Part shown: positions 20,165 to 27,976 of the stretch, piece after piece
How the letters are laid out: the number at the start of each line of letters is the position of its first letter
How positions within the stretch are numbered: the first letter of the stretch is position 1
Assembly (NCBI RefSeq): GCF_002760655.1
Contig: NZ_PDOC01000008.1
Coordinates: forward strand, 62,001-126,000
Length of the DNA stretch: 64,000 nucleotides
Direction: 5' to 3'
Source of the DNA: Massilia eurypsychrophila
GTDB taxonomy: Bacteria; Pseudomonadota; Gammaproteobacteria; Burkholderiales; Burkholderiaceae_D
The notes under the pieces: generated by a model
Told to the model about the DNA's origin: nothing
What the model saw: the letters and a program-made list of their open reading frames with translations, nothing else
Database searches by the model: none
Translations under genes and position numbers: made by a program

Positions 20165-21580
20165 ATGAAATTCATCCAGGCCGCCGCCCTGTTCTGCTGC
20201 ATCAGCGTTGGCGCCAGCGCCGCGCCCGCTGCCCAGCCGCGTGGGCCGATCGCGCCGAATGCGCCGACGCTGACGCCGCCGTTACCGCCGTCGACCCTGC
20301 CGCCGGCCGCCACGCCGCCGGCGCCGCTGCCGGGCGAAGTCGATAACAACGCGGCGCTGCCGCCGCCGTCGTCGGCGGCGCAAAAGGTGTATTCCGCCGC
20401 CAAGGCCGACCTGCTGCAGATCCGCATGTTGCTGCGCAATGGCCGCAGCCAGTCGACAGTCGGCTCCGGCTTCATGGTCGGCACCAGCAACCTGGTGCTG
20501 ACGAACTACCACGTGGTGTCGCAGATGGCGCTCGACCCGGACGTGTATGCCGGCGAATACGTCGACACCGACGGCAGGCGCGGCCCGGTCGAACTGCTGG
20601 CCGTCGACGTGCTGCACGACCTGGCGGTGGTGCGCATCAATCGCAACGGCACCGGCTTTTTCAACGTGCCCGACAAACTGGCCAGGCTGACCCAGGGCCA
20701 GTACCTGTACTCGCTGGGCAATCCGCTCGACCTCGGCTTCGCCATTTCGGAAGGCTCGTACAACGGCGTCATCACGCGCAGCTTTTACGACCAGCTGATG
20801 TTTACCGGCCCGATCAACTCGGGCATGAGCGGCGGGCCGAGCGTGACGGTGTCGGGCGACGTCGCCGGCGTCAACGTGTCGAAACGGCGCGACGGTGAAC
20901 TGGTCAGCTTCCTGGTGCCGGTGCGCTACGCGCAGGAACTGCTGAAGAAGGTGGCCGCGCAGGCGGCGCCGCCGAAAGACTTCAATCCCTTGATCGGCCA
21001 GCAGCTGCTGGCGCACCAGAAGGCGATGATCGACCGCCTGCTCGATTCGCCGCTGTCGGTGAAGATGATGGGCCCTTACCTGGTGCCGGTGCGCGAATCG
21101 GAGCAGGTGCGTTGCTGGGGGCGCTCGAACGTGAAGGCCGAAGCGTCGTTCACCGCCGACACCATCAGCTGCTCGATGGAGTCGGCGATCTACGTGTCGG
21201 ACACGCAGCAGACCGGCCACATGGCGATGGCGCACCAGTACGTGCGCTCGGCAAGCCTGGACAAGCTGCGCTTCTCGGTCCTGGCCAGCACCCTGTTCAA
21301 GGTCGACAACCTGGGCTCAAGCAAGGACACACGCCTGACCGGGCCGTCGTGCACCGAACAATTTATCACCACCAAGACGGTGCCGCTGCGCGCCGTGACC
21401 TGCGTGCGCGCCTACCGCAAGTTCGCGGGACTGTACAACTTCACCTTGATGACGGCCACCACGGACGACCCGAAAGCGATCTTGCAAAGCCGCGTCGACG
21501 TCTCCGGCGTGTCGTATGAAAACGGCATGCGCACCACCCGCGCCTTCCTCGAAGCGCTCGGCCGCGGAAGCCGCCTGTGA
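20165..21580 (+). CDS. Secreted trypsin-like serine protease
   Basis: 471 residues. Signal peptide (MKFIQAAALFCCISVGASA) then a Pro-rich spacer (~residues 25-65), and a chymotrypsin/DegP-fold protease domain (~75-265) with all three catalytic residues: His in LTNYHVVS, Asp in LHDLAVV, Ser in NSGMSGGPS. There is no PDZ domain; the C-terminal ~200 residues are of unknown fold, with five Cys that could be disulfide-bonded. GAAGGA four bases before the ATG decides this start over an ATG four codons upstream. The stop overlaps the FHA gene (GTGA). Periplasmic quality control or regulated proteolysis is inferred. Confidence 0.88.
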   Translation: MKFIQAAALFCCISVGASAAPAAQPRGPIAPNAPTLTPPLPPSTLPPAATPPAPLPGEVDNNAALPPPSSAAQKVYSAAKADLLQIRMLLRNGRSQSTVGSGFMVGTSNLVLTNYHVVSQMALDPDVYAGEYVDTDGRRGPVELLAVDVLHDLAVVRINRNGTGFFNVPDKLARLTQGQYLYSLGNPLDLGFAISEGSYNGVITRSFYDQLMFTGPINSGMSGGPSVTVSGDVAGVNVSKRRDGELVSFLVPVRYAQELLKKVAAQAAPPKDFNPLIGQQLLAHQKAMIDRLLDSPLSVKMMGPYLVPVRESEQVRCWGRSNVKAEASFTADTISCSMESAIYVSDTQQTGHMAMAHQYVRSASLDKLRFSVLASTLFKVDNLGSSKDTRLTGPSCTEQFITTKTVPLRAVTCVRAYRKFAGLYNFTLMTATTDDPKAILQSRVDVSGVSYENGMRTTRAFLEALGRGSRL

Positions 21581-22551
21581 GCGCGCCCTACTTCGTCGAG
21601 ACGCTGGCGCGCAACGGCGACGTGCTGCACCGGCACAAGGTCGATGCGCTGCCGATCCGCCTCGGGCGCGGCTACGACAACGACTTCATCGTCGACGACG
21701 CCCACTGCGCAGCGCGCCACGCGATCGTCGAGGCCGACGAGGATGGCCAGCTGGTGATGCGCGACCTCGGCTCGAAAAACGGCATGGTCCATCGCGGCAA
21801 GCGCACTTCGCGCCTGGTGGTCGGCGGCGACACCGTGGTGCGGCTCGGCCACACCACCTTGCGGGTGCGCCCGGCCGACTTTCCCGTGGCGCCCGAGCAG
21901 CTCGATCGCACGCGCCACTCGTGGGAAGGCGGCATGCCCGGCCTGGTCGGCCTGTTCCTGATCGGCGTGGTGTCGGTGTTGACCGTGTGGCTGAACGACA
22001 CGCAGACGTTCCAGCTGATCCGCTACCTGCAGGCGCTCGCCTACGGCATTGGCGCCAGCGTGGTCTGGAGCGGCGCGTGGGCGTTCGCCAACCGCCTGTT
22101 CGGCCGCCACGCGCGGCTCGGGCGCCACCTGTTCATCATCGGCTGCGGGCTGGCCGCCATCACCATCTTCAAGCTCGTCTCGAGCGCGCTGGCGTATGCG
22201 TTCTCGTTCGAGGTGCTGACCCGCTACGGCTCGCACGTGGCGATCATGCTGGCGGCGGGCATGCTGTACTTTCACCTGTCGACGGTCAAGCCGAACACGT
22301 CGCACCAGTTTGCCATCGTCTGCGTGGTGCTGGCCCTGCTCGGCTCCGGCCTGACCCTGATCAGCAACGAGCAGCGCAGCGGGCGCCTCGGCGATGAGCT
22401 GTACATGTCGGTGCTGATGCCGCCGGCGATGCGGATGGCGAAGGACCATAGCGTCGACGAGTTCATGGGCAACGTCAGCGCGATGAAGGCCAAGCTAGAC
22501 GCCGAGCGTATCAAGAAGGTCAAGGACCAGGCCGCGGCCGACGACGACTAG
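21577..22551 (+). CDS. FHA-domain membrane protein
   Basis: 324 residues. An N-terminal cytoplasmic FHA domain (~residues 15-95) with the phosphothreonine-binding marks IRLGRGYDNDFIV, CAARHAIV and LGSKNGMVHRG, then four hydrophobic helices (from LVGLFLIGVVSVLTVWL) and a charged C-terminal helix (MKAKLDAERIKKVKDQ). GTG start overlapping the protease stop. An FHA protein needs a Ser/Thr kinase partner; none is in the window. The tight pairing with the protease suggests a phospho-regulated membrane step, an inference. Confidence 0.88.
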   Translation: MSAPYFVETLARNGDVLHRHKVDALPIRLGRGYDNDFIVDDAHCAARHAIVEADEDGQLVMRDLGSKNGMVHRGKRTSRLVVGGDTVVRLGHTTLRVRPADFPVAPEQLDRTRHSWEGGMPGLVGLFLIGVVSVLTVWLNDTQTFQLIRYLQALAYGIGASVVWSGAWAFANRLFGRHARLGRHLFIIGCGLAAITIFKLVSSALAYAFSFEVLTRYGSHVAIMLAAGMLYFHLSTVKPNTSHQFAIVCVVLALLGSGLTLISNEQRSGRLGDELYMSVLMPPAMRMAKDHSVDEFMGNVSAMKAKLDAERIKKVKDQAAADDD

Positions 22552-22557
22552 GCCGGC

Positions 22558-23616
22558 GTGACGCCCAACCGCACCCACCTGACCTACGCCTTTGCCTGGA
22601 TCCTGTTCTGGACGCTGATGGCATCGGTGAGCGTGCAGGATTATTACCGCGACCACCAGGGCAAGGCCGTGTGGCAGCCGCTCCTGTGGGAAGGCTCGTC
22701 GATGGCGGTGGCCACCTTGCTGCTGCTGGTGCAGCGCCATTTCACCGCGCGCCACCGCCACCTGCTGGCCAGCCCGTGGCGCTGGTTCGGCCTGAACGCC
22801 TTGTGGCTGCCGCTGTACTGGATCTGCTTCACGCCGCTCGTGTTCGGCATGCGGCATGCGGTGTATGCGCTCGCCGGCCTCGAATACAGCCACCGCGCGT
22901 GGCCGGAGCTGTTTTTCTACGAGTCGCTGAAGATCTCCATTCTCGTCACCGTGTTTACCGTGATCCGCTTCGGCATCCTGTCGTACCAGGAGCTGACCGA
23001 AGCGAAGCTGCGCGCGCAGCAGGCCAATGCGCTGCTGCGCCAGGCGCAGTTGCAGCGGCTGACGCAGCAGATGCAGCCGCACTTCCTGTTCAACGCGCTC
23101 AATACCGTCTCTTCGCTGATGCACACCGACGTCGCGCGCGCCGACGCCACCCTGATCCGCCTGGCCGACGTGCTGCGTGCCACGCTCGACGTCAGCGAAC
23201 TGCATGAAGCGCCGCTGGCGACCGAACTGCGGCTGGTGCGCGGCTACGCCCAGGTGATGCAGGAGCGCTACAGCGATCGGGTCGACATCGCCTGGTGCAT
23301 CGACGACGGCGCGCTCGACTGCATGGTGCCGTTGATGAGCATCCAGCCGCTGCTGGAAAATATCTTCAAGCATACCGTCGAGCGGCGGCGCGATTTGACG
23401 CGCATCGTGGTGACGGTCGCGCGCGAGGAAGGCCGGCTGCAGGTCACGCTCGACGACGACAGCGGCGCGCTGGCCGTCGGCGGCGCGCCCGGCATCGGCC
23501 TGAAGAACCTGCGCGAGCGCCTGGCGGTGCTGTACGGCGAGCGCGCCAGCGTGGCACTCGTCGCGCTGGCGCCGGCCGGCGTGCGGGCGCGGATGGAGCT
23601 GCCGTGCGCGTGCTGA
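22558..23616 (+). CDS. LytS/YehU-type membrane sensor histidine kinase
   Basis: 352 residues. About four transmembrane helices in the first ~150 residues (WILFWTLMASVSV; MAVATLLLLV; WFGLNALWLPLYWICF; LKISILVTVFTVI), a short coiled coil (KLRAQQANALLRQAQLQRL), then the His_kinase family domain with the phospho-accepting His in QMQPHFLFNALNTVSSL, and a HATPase domain (IQPLLENIFKHTV; GIGLKNLRERL). GTG start six bases after the FHA stop. Partner of the LytTR regulator downstream, which it overlaps by 13 bp. Confidence 0.92.
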   Translation: MTPNRTHLTYAFAWILFWTLMASVSVQDYYRDHQGKAVWQPLLWEGSSMAVATLLLLVQRHFTARHRHLLASPWRWFGLNALWLPLYWICFTPLVFGMRHAVYALAGLEYSHRAWPELFFYESLKISILVTVFTVIRFGILSYQELTEAKLRAQQANALLRQAQLQRLTQQMQPHFLFNALNTVSSLMHTDVARADATLIRLADVLRATLDVSELHEAPLATELRLVRGYAQVMQERYSDRVDIAWCIDDGALDCMVPLMSIQPLLENIFKHTVERRRDLTRIVVTVAREEGRLQVTLDDDSGALAVGGAPGIGLKNLRERLAVLYGERASVALVALAPAGVRARMELPCAC

Positions 23617-24350
23617 TCGTCGACGACGAGCGCCCGGCGCGCGACAAGCTGCGCCGCATGCTCGAGCAGGAAGGCGGCATCGAGGCGATCGACGAGGCGC
23701 GCGACGGCGTCGACGCGCTCGAGCGCATCGCCCAATTCCGCCCGGACGCGCTGTTTTTGGACATCCAGATGCCGGAAGTGAGCGGGCTCGAACTGGCAGC
23801 GTCGCTGCCGCCGCCGGCGCCGCCGATCGTATTCGTCACCGCCTACGACCAGTACGCGATTGCGGCGTTCGACGCCAGCGCGATCGACTACCTGCTCAAG
23901 CCGTACGACCAGGCGCGATTGCAGCGCGCGCTGCAGCGCCTGCGCGAGCGGCTGCGGGCGCCGGCGGCCGATGGCATGCCGGCGTCGCTGGGCGCGATCC
24001 ATCCGCTGCGCCAGCTGCTGGTGAGCGAGCGCGGGGTCACGCGCGTGGTGCGCGTCGAGCAGATCGGCTGGATCGAGACGGCCGATAACTACGTGGTGCT
24101 GCACTGCGCCGCCGAGCAGCCGCTGATGCGCCAGACCCTGGCCGGCCTGCTCGACCAGCTTGGCGCCGGCTTCGCGCGCTGCCACCGGCGCGCCGGCGTG
24201 CAGCTGGCATGGATCGAGCGTGTCGTCGCGCTCGACAAGGGCGACTGCGAGCTGGTGCTGCGCGGCGGCGCGCGGGTGCCGTGCAGCCGGCAGTACCGGG
24301 CGGCGTTGATGGAGCAGCTGGCGGCCCACTCACATCGCCGTCATTCCTGA
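23604..24350 (+). CDS. LytTR-family response regulator (AlgR/LytR type)
   Basis: 248 residues. Receiver domain (~1-115) with the acidic pocket VDDERPARD, phospho-acceptor Asp in LFLDIQMPEV, conserved Thr/Ala in FVTAYDQYA and Lys in YLLKPYD; LytTR DNA-binding domain (~140-240: IETADNYVVLH, FARCHRRAGVQLAWI). The GTG at 23604 gives VRVLIVDDE; a second GTG two codons on is an alternative. Overlap with the kinase gene indicates a coupled two-component pair. Likely target: this operon or the acyltransferase next to it, not provable here. Confidence 0.93.
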   Translation: MRVLIVDDERPARDKLRRMLEQEGGIEAIDEARDGVDALERIAQFRPDALFLDIQMPEVSGLELAASLPPPAPPIVFVTAYDQYAIAAFDASAIDYLLKPYDQARLQRALQRLRERLRAPAADGMPASLGAIHPLRQLLVSERGVTRVVRVEQIGWIETADNYVVLHCAAEQPLMRQTLAGLLDQLGAGFARCHRRAGVQLAWIERVVALDKGDCELVLRGGARVPCSRQYRAALMEQLAAHSHRRHS

Positions 24351-24461
24351 CCGAAGAAACGATGTCCGCCCCGCCGGCATCCCGCTTCGCCCCATTTTGC
24401 TGGCGCCCGCCGCTACCGCCCGGCTACTGTGACACTCGTCGTCCACTACCGAGAACGCGTC

Positions 24462-25676
24462 ATGTCGCCTGCTTCTGCTAACAATAACGCCCGCCTGTAT
24501 TTCCTCGACTGGGTGCGCATCGCCGCCTTCTTCGTGCTGATTTTTTACCACGTCGGCATGTACTACGTGACTTGGGGCTGGCACGTCAAGAGCGAGTTCG
24601 CCAGCGACACGGCCGAGTCGTACATGATGCTGTCGTCGCCCTGGCGGCTCGGCCTGCTGTTCCTGATTGCGGGCGTGGCCTCGCGCTGCATGCTGGCCGC
24701 CACCAGGCCTGGCGCCTTCCTGCGCCAGCGCAGCTGGCGGCTGCTGCTGCCACTGGTGTTCGGGATGCTGGTGATCGTGCCGCCGCAGCCGTACTTCGAG
24801 GTCATCGAGAAGTACGCCTACCAGGGCAGCTATGCGGATTTCATGCAGCTTTACCTGCAGCGCTACCGCGGCTTCGTCAGCGGCGCCGGCCAGCACCTGA
24901 TCCTGCCGACCTGGAACCACCTGTGGTTCGTCGCCTACCTGTGGGTCTACACGATGCTGATTGGCGCGGTGACGATGGTGGCGGGACGCCACCTGGATGC
25001 GCTCTCGCAACGCGCGGCGCAGTTGCTGGTCGGCTGGAAGACGCTGGTGCTGCCGGCGGCGGTGCTGGCCCTGGCAAGGATCGTGCTGCAAGCGCACTAC
25101 CCGCAGACCCATGACCTGGTCCACGACTGGTACAACCACGCGGTGTATCTGTTCCTGTTCCTGGCAGGCGCCCTGCTGGCCCGCCAGGGTGCATTCTGGG
25201 CCCAGCTCGACGACCTGCGCTGGACCGCTCTGGCGATCGCGCTGGCTTGCTGGGCGCTGCTGAAGATCTGCTTTTCGCTGCCCGACGGCCTGGTGTCGGC
25301 GGCCCAGTGGGAATGGCTGAACCCGCTTCATCGCGCCGGCTGGGGGCTGTGCCAGTGGAGTGCGATCGTCGCCGTGTGCGGCTTCGCGCACCGCCACCTT
25401 CAGTTCGACAGCGTCGCACGGCGCTACCTCGGCCAGGCCGTGTTCCCGGTGTATATCGTGCACCAGACGCTGATCGTGTCGATGGCGCACGCGCTCAAGC
25501 CGCTGCGGCTGGCGCCCGGCATCGAGGCGATCTTGCTGGCAGTGCTGACCTTGACGGCAAGCTTCGCCGTGTTCGAAGTGGTGCGCCGCTATGCACCGCT
25601 GCGCCCGCTGTTCGGGCTCGGCGCGGCGGCGCGCCCGGTCGCGCCGGCTCTGGCGAGGATGCCCGCGCACGCTTGA
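24462..25676 (+). CDS. Acyltransferase-3 family membrane protein (OpgC/MdoC-like)
   Basis: 404 residues with about ten transmembrane helices. The N-terminal family motif LYFLDWVRIAAFFVLIFYHVG carries the catalytic-type His, with Arg in helix 3 (LIAGVASRCML). Such proteins O-acylate sugars in periplasmic glucans, LPS or surface polymers; OpgC adds succinyl groups to osmoregulated glucans. The substrate here is unknown. The ATG at 24462 is chosen over a GTG 11 codons upstream, whose extra residues (TLVVHYRERV) look non-family. Ends at a perfect 28-bp hairpin with a T-run. Confidence 0.88.
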   Translation: MSPASANNNARLYFLDWVRIAAFFVLIFYHVGMYYVTWGWHVKSEFASDTAESYMMLSSPWRLGLLFLIAGVASRCMLAATRPGAFLRQRSWRLLLPLVFGMLVIVPPQPYFEVIEKYAYQGSYADFMQLYLQRYRGFVSGAGQHLILPTWNHLWFVAYLWVYTMLIGAVTMVAGRHLDALSQRAAQLLVGWKTLVLPAAVLALARIVLQAHYPQTHDLVHDWYNHAVYLFLFLAGALLARQGAFWAQLDDLRWTALAIALACWALLKICFSLPDGLVSAAQWEWLNPLHRAGWGLCQWSAIVAVCGFAHRHLQFDSVARRYLGQAVFPVYIVHQTLIVSMAHALKPLRLAPGIEAILLAVLTLTASFAVFEVVRRYAPLRPLFGLGAAARPVAPALARMPAHA

Positions 25677-25691
25677 AACGGGCAGCGATCC

Positions 25692-25759
25692 GGTGTCAGG
25701 TCTGACATTCGGACATTTCGCGTTTGAAATGTCCGAATGTCAGACCTGACACCAGTTTT
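25692..25759 (+). terminator. Perfect 28-bp hairpin of the dispersed repeat family, probable terminator
   Basis: 25692-25719 is the exact reverse complement of 25726-25753 (loop GCGTTT), followed by AGTTTTTT. The arm contains GTCAGGTCTGACATTCGGAC, the same core as the units at 13997-14264. It lies 15 bp after the acyltransferase stop, so it can end that transcript. Confidence 0.8.
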
Positions 25760-25768
25760 TTGGCGGCG

Positions 25769-25806
25769 CAAAAAAGCCGCATTCGAGATATCGGATGCGG
25801 CTTTCT
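25769..25806 (-). terminator. Rho-independent terminator of the phasin gene
   Basis: Stem AAGCCGCAT/ATGCGGCTT (25774-25782 with 25795-25803) with a 12-nt loop; on the minus strand followed by six T (25770-25775). About 50 bp past the phasin stop. Usable on both strands because the plus side ends CTTTCTTGTTT. Confidence 0.8.
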
Positions 25807-25853
25807 TGTTTCGACGCCCAAGCGGTCAGCTCAGGCGCGTGCCGACGCGGCGA

Positions 25854-26459
25854 TTACGCGCCCTTGCCGGTAGAGCCTGGGCTGGTGCCCTTGCCGGCCT
25901 GAGTCTGGGACGAAGCGGACTGATCGGAGCTGCCGCCCATCTGGCTGCCGCTCTGGCTGCCGCTCTGCATGCTGGCCGCGCCGCCGTTGCCGCGGCTGCT
26001 GGCGCCGGTCTGGAATGGATCGCTGAACTTGCGCATGGTTTCCTGCTGGGTGCGGATGCCGCGCTCGGTCTCTTCCGATGCCGCTTTCTGCACTTCCTGG
26101 GCCAGCGCCTGGGCAGTGCGCGACGTTTCCTGGACGTGCTGCTCGGTCACGCGTGCCAGTTCGACCTGGGCATCGGCCGCCACGCGGGAAATGTGCTGCT
26201 GGTAGGCACGCAGCTTTTCGGCGGCAGGCTGGGCACGACCGCTGGCAGCGCTCAGCGCTTCGGTCGGACGCTGGGTGGTCATCACTTGCTGGCCTGCAAT
26301 GGTGGTCTCTTCCAGCAGGGTCTGGGCCAGCTGGATATTTAGGTCGCACATCTGTTGGAACGAATTGAACATTGACTTGGTAACGTCGTTCATGAACGAC
26401 ACTTGCGCATCCATGTGGGTACGGACGGCCGGGGTAACTGATTGAGCGAATGGATACAT
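25854..26459 (-). CDS. phaP: Phasin family protein (PHB granule-associated)
   Basis: 201 residues, almost entirely helical, with the phasin signature in MNDVTKSMFNSFQQMCDLNIQLAQTLLEE and the following amphipathic helices; a Ser/Gly/Gln-rich tail from about residue 155. Phasins coat polyhydroxybutyrate granules. The ATG is preceded by AGAGG about 8 bases upstream; an in-frame ATG 13 codons earlier lacks that site. The 398-bp upstream region carries a perfect FNR-type box. Single gene with its own terminator. Confidence 0.92.
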   Translation of the reverse strand: MYPFAQSVTPAVRTHMDAQVSFMNDVTKSMFNSFQQMCDLNIQLAQTLLEETTIAGQQVMTTQRPTEALSAASGRAQPAAEKLRAYQQHISRVAADAQVELARVTEQHVQETSRTAQALAQEVQKAASEETERGIRTQQETMRKFSDPFQTGASSRGNGGAASMQSGSQSGSQMGGSSDQSASSQTQAGKGTSPGSTGKGA

Positions 26460-26635
26460 TAGTGAACCTCTAAGAAGGAATTGGTGATTTGATAGCAATC
26501 CTGCGCACGGGGCTGGCTAACCCGGCATCATGTGCGCAGTCGCGGCGGCTACTCGGTGAAAACAGACTCGCTCCCCATTGGAAGCGCCGGTTCTCAGCAC
26601 GAGGTACAAGGCTAGGGCACCTTGCCTTTGCGAGT

Positions 26636-26649
26636 TTGATTTGTATCAA
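26636..26649. promoter_or_regulatory. FNR/Anr-type binding site
   Basis: TTGATTTGTATCAA matches the FNR/Anr consensus TTGAT-N4-ATCAA exactly and is a perfect dyad. It is 177 bp upstream of the phasin start codon. If activating at the usual -41.5, transcription would begin near 26601. This would tie phasin expression to oxygen limitation. Confidence 0.6.
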
Positions 26650-26804
26650 CTGAACAAGCCTTGCGGTCGACCGAATCGCCCCAAGCGGCCTCAGCTTGCA
26701 AACGAAATGGTGCAGCTTGTGTTGCGACGCACCAAAAAAGCTGCTTTTCGTGCCGTTTAGTGCTGACCGGCCAGCGCCTCGCCCCTTGGACCGGCGAATG
26801 TGCA

Positions 26805-26820
26805 TGGCGCAAAACTTGCA
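26805..26820 (+). promoter_or_regulatory. Sigma-54-like promoter before the TnsB-like gene
   Basis: TGGCGCAAAACTTGCA: GG (26806-26807) and GC (26818-26819) are exactly 10 nt apart as in -24/-12 promoters; one mismatch to TGGCAC-N5-TTGC. A start near 26831 would leave a 27-nt leader to the ATG at 26858. Confidence 0.4.
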
Positions 26821-26857
26821 TGCTTGGCAGCATCCACACTTGTGCCAGGATCATTGC

Positions 26858-27580
26858 ATGCTGCTTCGAAATGATGTGCTGGAATACGGCGTGCCCGCCC
26901 GCGCCATTCGCATCCTGTGGATCGATCCGCGCCAATCGGTGGCCTACACGATCGCCATCAACACCGGATCGGCACAACCGCAGATGGCGCTGGTGGCGGA
27001 ACTGGTCGACGATGTGCTGGCGGGCCGCGCCAGGCTGCTGCTGGTCGATCCCTACGCCGCGCGCGCACCGGACGGACCGCTGCCGGCCAAGTACCTCGAG
27101 GTGCGCGCGCGCGGATGGCAGGTAGTGACCGCGCTGGCCAGCCAGGAGCCGGCCATTTATCAGGCGCGGCAGCGCGGCAAGCTGGTGCAGCAGTACAGCG
27201 CCCTGCATGGCACCTCGCATCCGACCATTTACCGCTACCTGCGGCGCTACTGGGAACGCGGGCAGACCGCCGACGCTTTGCTGCCCGACTACGGCAACTC
27301 GGGCGCCAAGGGAAAGACGCGTGGCGCCAGCGTCGACATCAAGCGCGGCCGGCCGCGCAAGGTGGATGCCCACGCCGGCTTGAACGCAGATGCGCAAATC
27401 CGCCAGACGTTTCGCGCCGCGGTGGCGCGCTACGCCGTCACGCACGCCCAGTTCTCGCGGCGCGCCGCCTACCGCCAGATGATCGAGGATTTCTTCAGCG
27501 GTCAAGATGCCGGCCTGCTGCCCACCTTTGGTCAATTCAATTACTGGACCGAAAAGGACCAGGCCGCAGCGCCGCCGTAA
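26858..27580 (+). CDS. TnsB-like transposase N-terminal fragment, no catalytic domain
   Basis: 240 residues. The whole sequence reads like the N-terminal part of Tn7-like TnsB / Mu-type transposases: ILWIDPRQSVAYTIAINTG, RARLLLVDPYA, QEPAIYQARQRGKLV, HPTIYRYLRRYWERGQT, LLPDYGNSGAKGK, KRGRPRK, and LPTFGQFNYWTEKD. In full proteins the next segment leads into the DDE (rve) nuclease domain, but here the frame stops 5 residues later (AAAPP). AGGA lies 7 bases before the ATG. No TnsA, TnsC or other transposase gene is near. It is either a truncated remnant or a kept DNA-binding module; the intact frame and proper start favour the second possibility slightly. Confidence 0.8.
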   Translation: MLLRNDVLEYGVPARAIRILWIDPRQSVAYTIAINTGSAQPQMALVAELVDDVLAGRARLLLVDPYAARAPDGPLPAKYLEVRARGWQVVTALASQEPAIYQARQRGKLVQQYSALHGTSHPTIYRYLRRYWERGQTADALLPDYGNSGAKGKTRGASVDIKRGRPRKVDAHAGLNADAQIRQTFRAAVARYAVTHAQFSRRAAYRQMIEDFFSGQDAGLLPTFGQFNYWTEKDQAAAPP

Positions 27581-27902
27581 GCGCGGAGCGGCGGCGCCGT
27601 TCCAGTGCAGTGCGCTCGCGCCCATCATGGTGCGGCGCATCAAAAAACTCCACTTATCACCCCGTTTCGGCGCTGCCGGGCCGCCGCGCGCGTCCGTGCG
27701 CCGCGCACGCGCTCGCCGCGCGCATGCAAACAAAGTGTGTTCGTAAAAAATAAAGTGCATCGCTGCCGCCGGCAATAAAACGTCGTCAGCGAACACGGCG
27801 GCGCAGGCCTCAAACCGCGATCGCACTTTGTTTTTCAGTCACCCGACGGCGCCGGCGTTGCAGCCGAACCGACTTTGTTTTTCATGCTCGATTTGTCAAT
27901 TA
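27581..27902 (+). promoter_or_regulatory. Upstream region of the amine oxidase operon with four copies of a 17-bp motif
   Basis: No gene is visible. Motif AAACAAAGTG-N2-TTCG occurs at 27728-27743 and 27748-27762 in plus orientation (20 bp apart) and at about 27818-27835 and 27866-27882 in minus orientation, giving a head-to-head arrangement. Copies 1 and 4 agree even in the GTTCG end. All four lie roughly 50-200 bp upstream of the predicted sigma-54 start, where enhancer-binding activators bind. Alternatively they are transposase end-sites left with the TnsB-like gene. Confidence 0.55.
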
Positions 27903-27919
27903 TTGGCACACGGCTTGCT
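27903..27919 (+). promoter_or_regulatory. Sigma-54 (-24/-12) promoter of the amine oxidase operon
   Basis: TTGGCACACGGCTTGCT fits YTGGCAC-N5-TTGCW fully, with 10 nt between GG (27905-27906) and GC (27917-27918). Transcription would start near 27930, about 47 nt before the ATG at 27977. Sigma-54 control fits nitrogen or amine use. Confidence 0.75.
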
Positions 27920-27976
27920 TAGAGCAATGCTGTAGCACAGCAGTAATTTCTCTAGCAAACATCAACGAGGTGGCCG

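Larger units (their letters stand above)
26460..26857. other. Intergenic region between phasin and the TnsB-like gene
   Basis: 398 bp without a credible gene on either strand. It holds the leader of the phasin gene, an FNR-type box at 26636-26649, a GC-rich dyad TTGCGACGCAC near 26722, and a sigma-54-like promoter at 26805-26820 reading towards the TnsB-like gene. A long minus-strand open frame crosses it but is only a shadow of the plus-strand gene. Confidence 0.6.

Noticed and set aside
26612..27826. 404-codon minus-strand frame over the TnsB-like gene and phasin leader
   Set aside because: No recognisable domain, no ribosome site; the plus-strand frame carries clear TnsB motifs.
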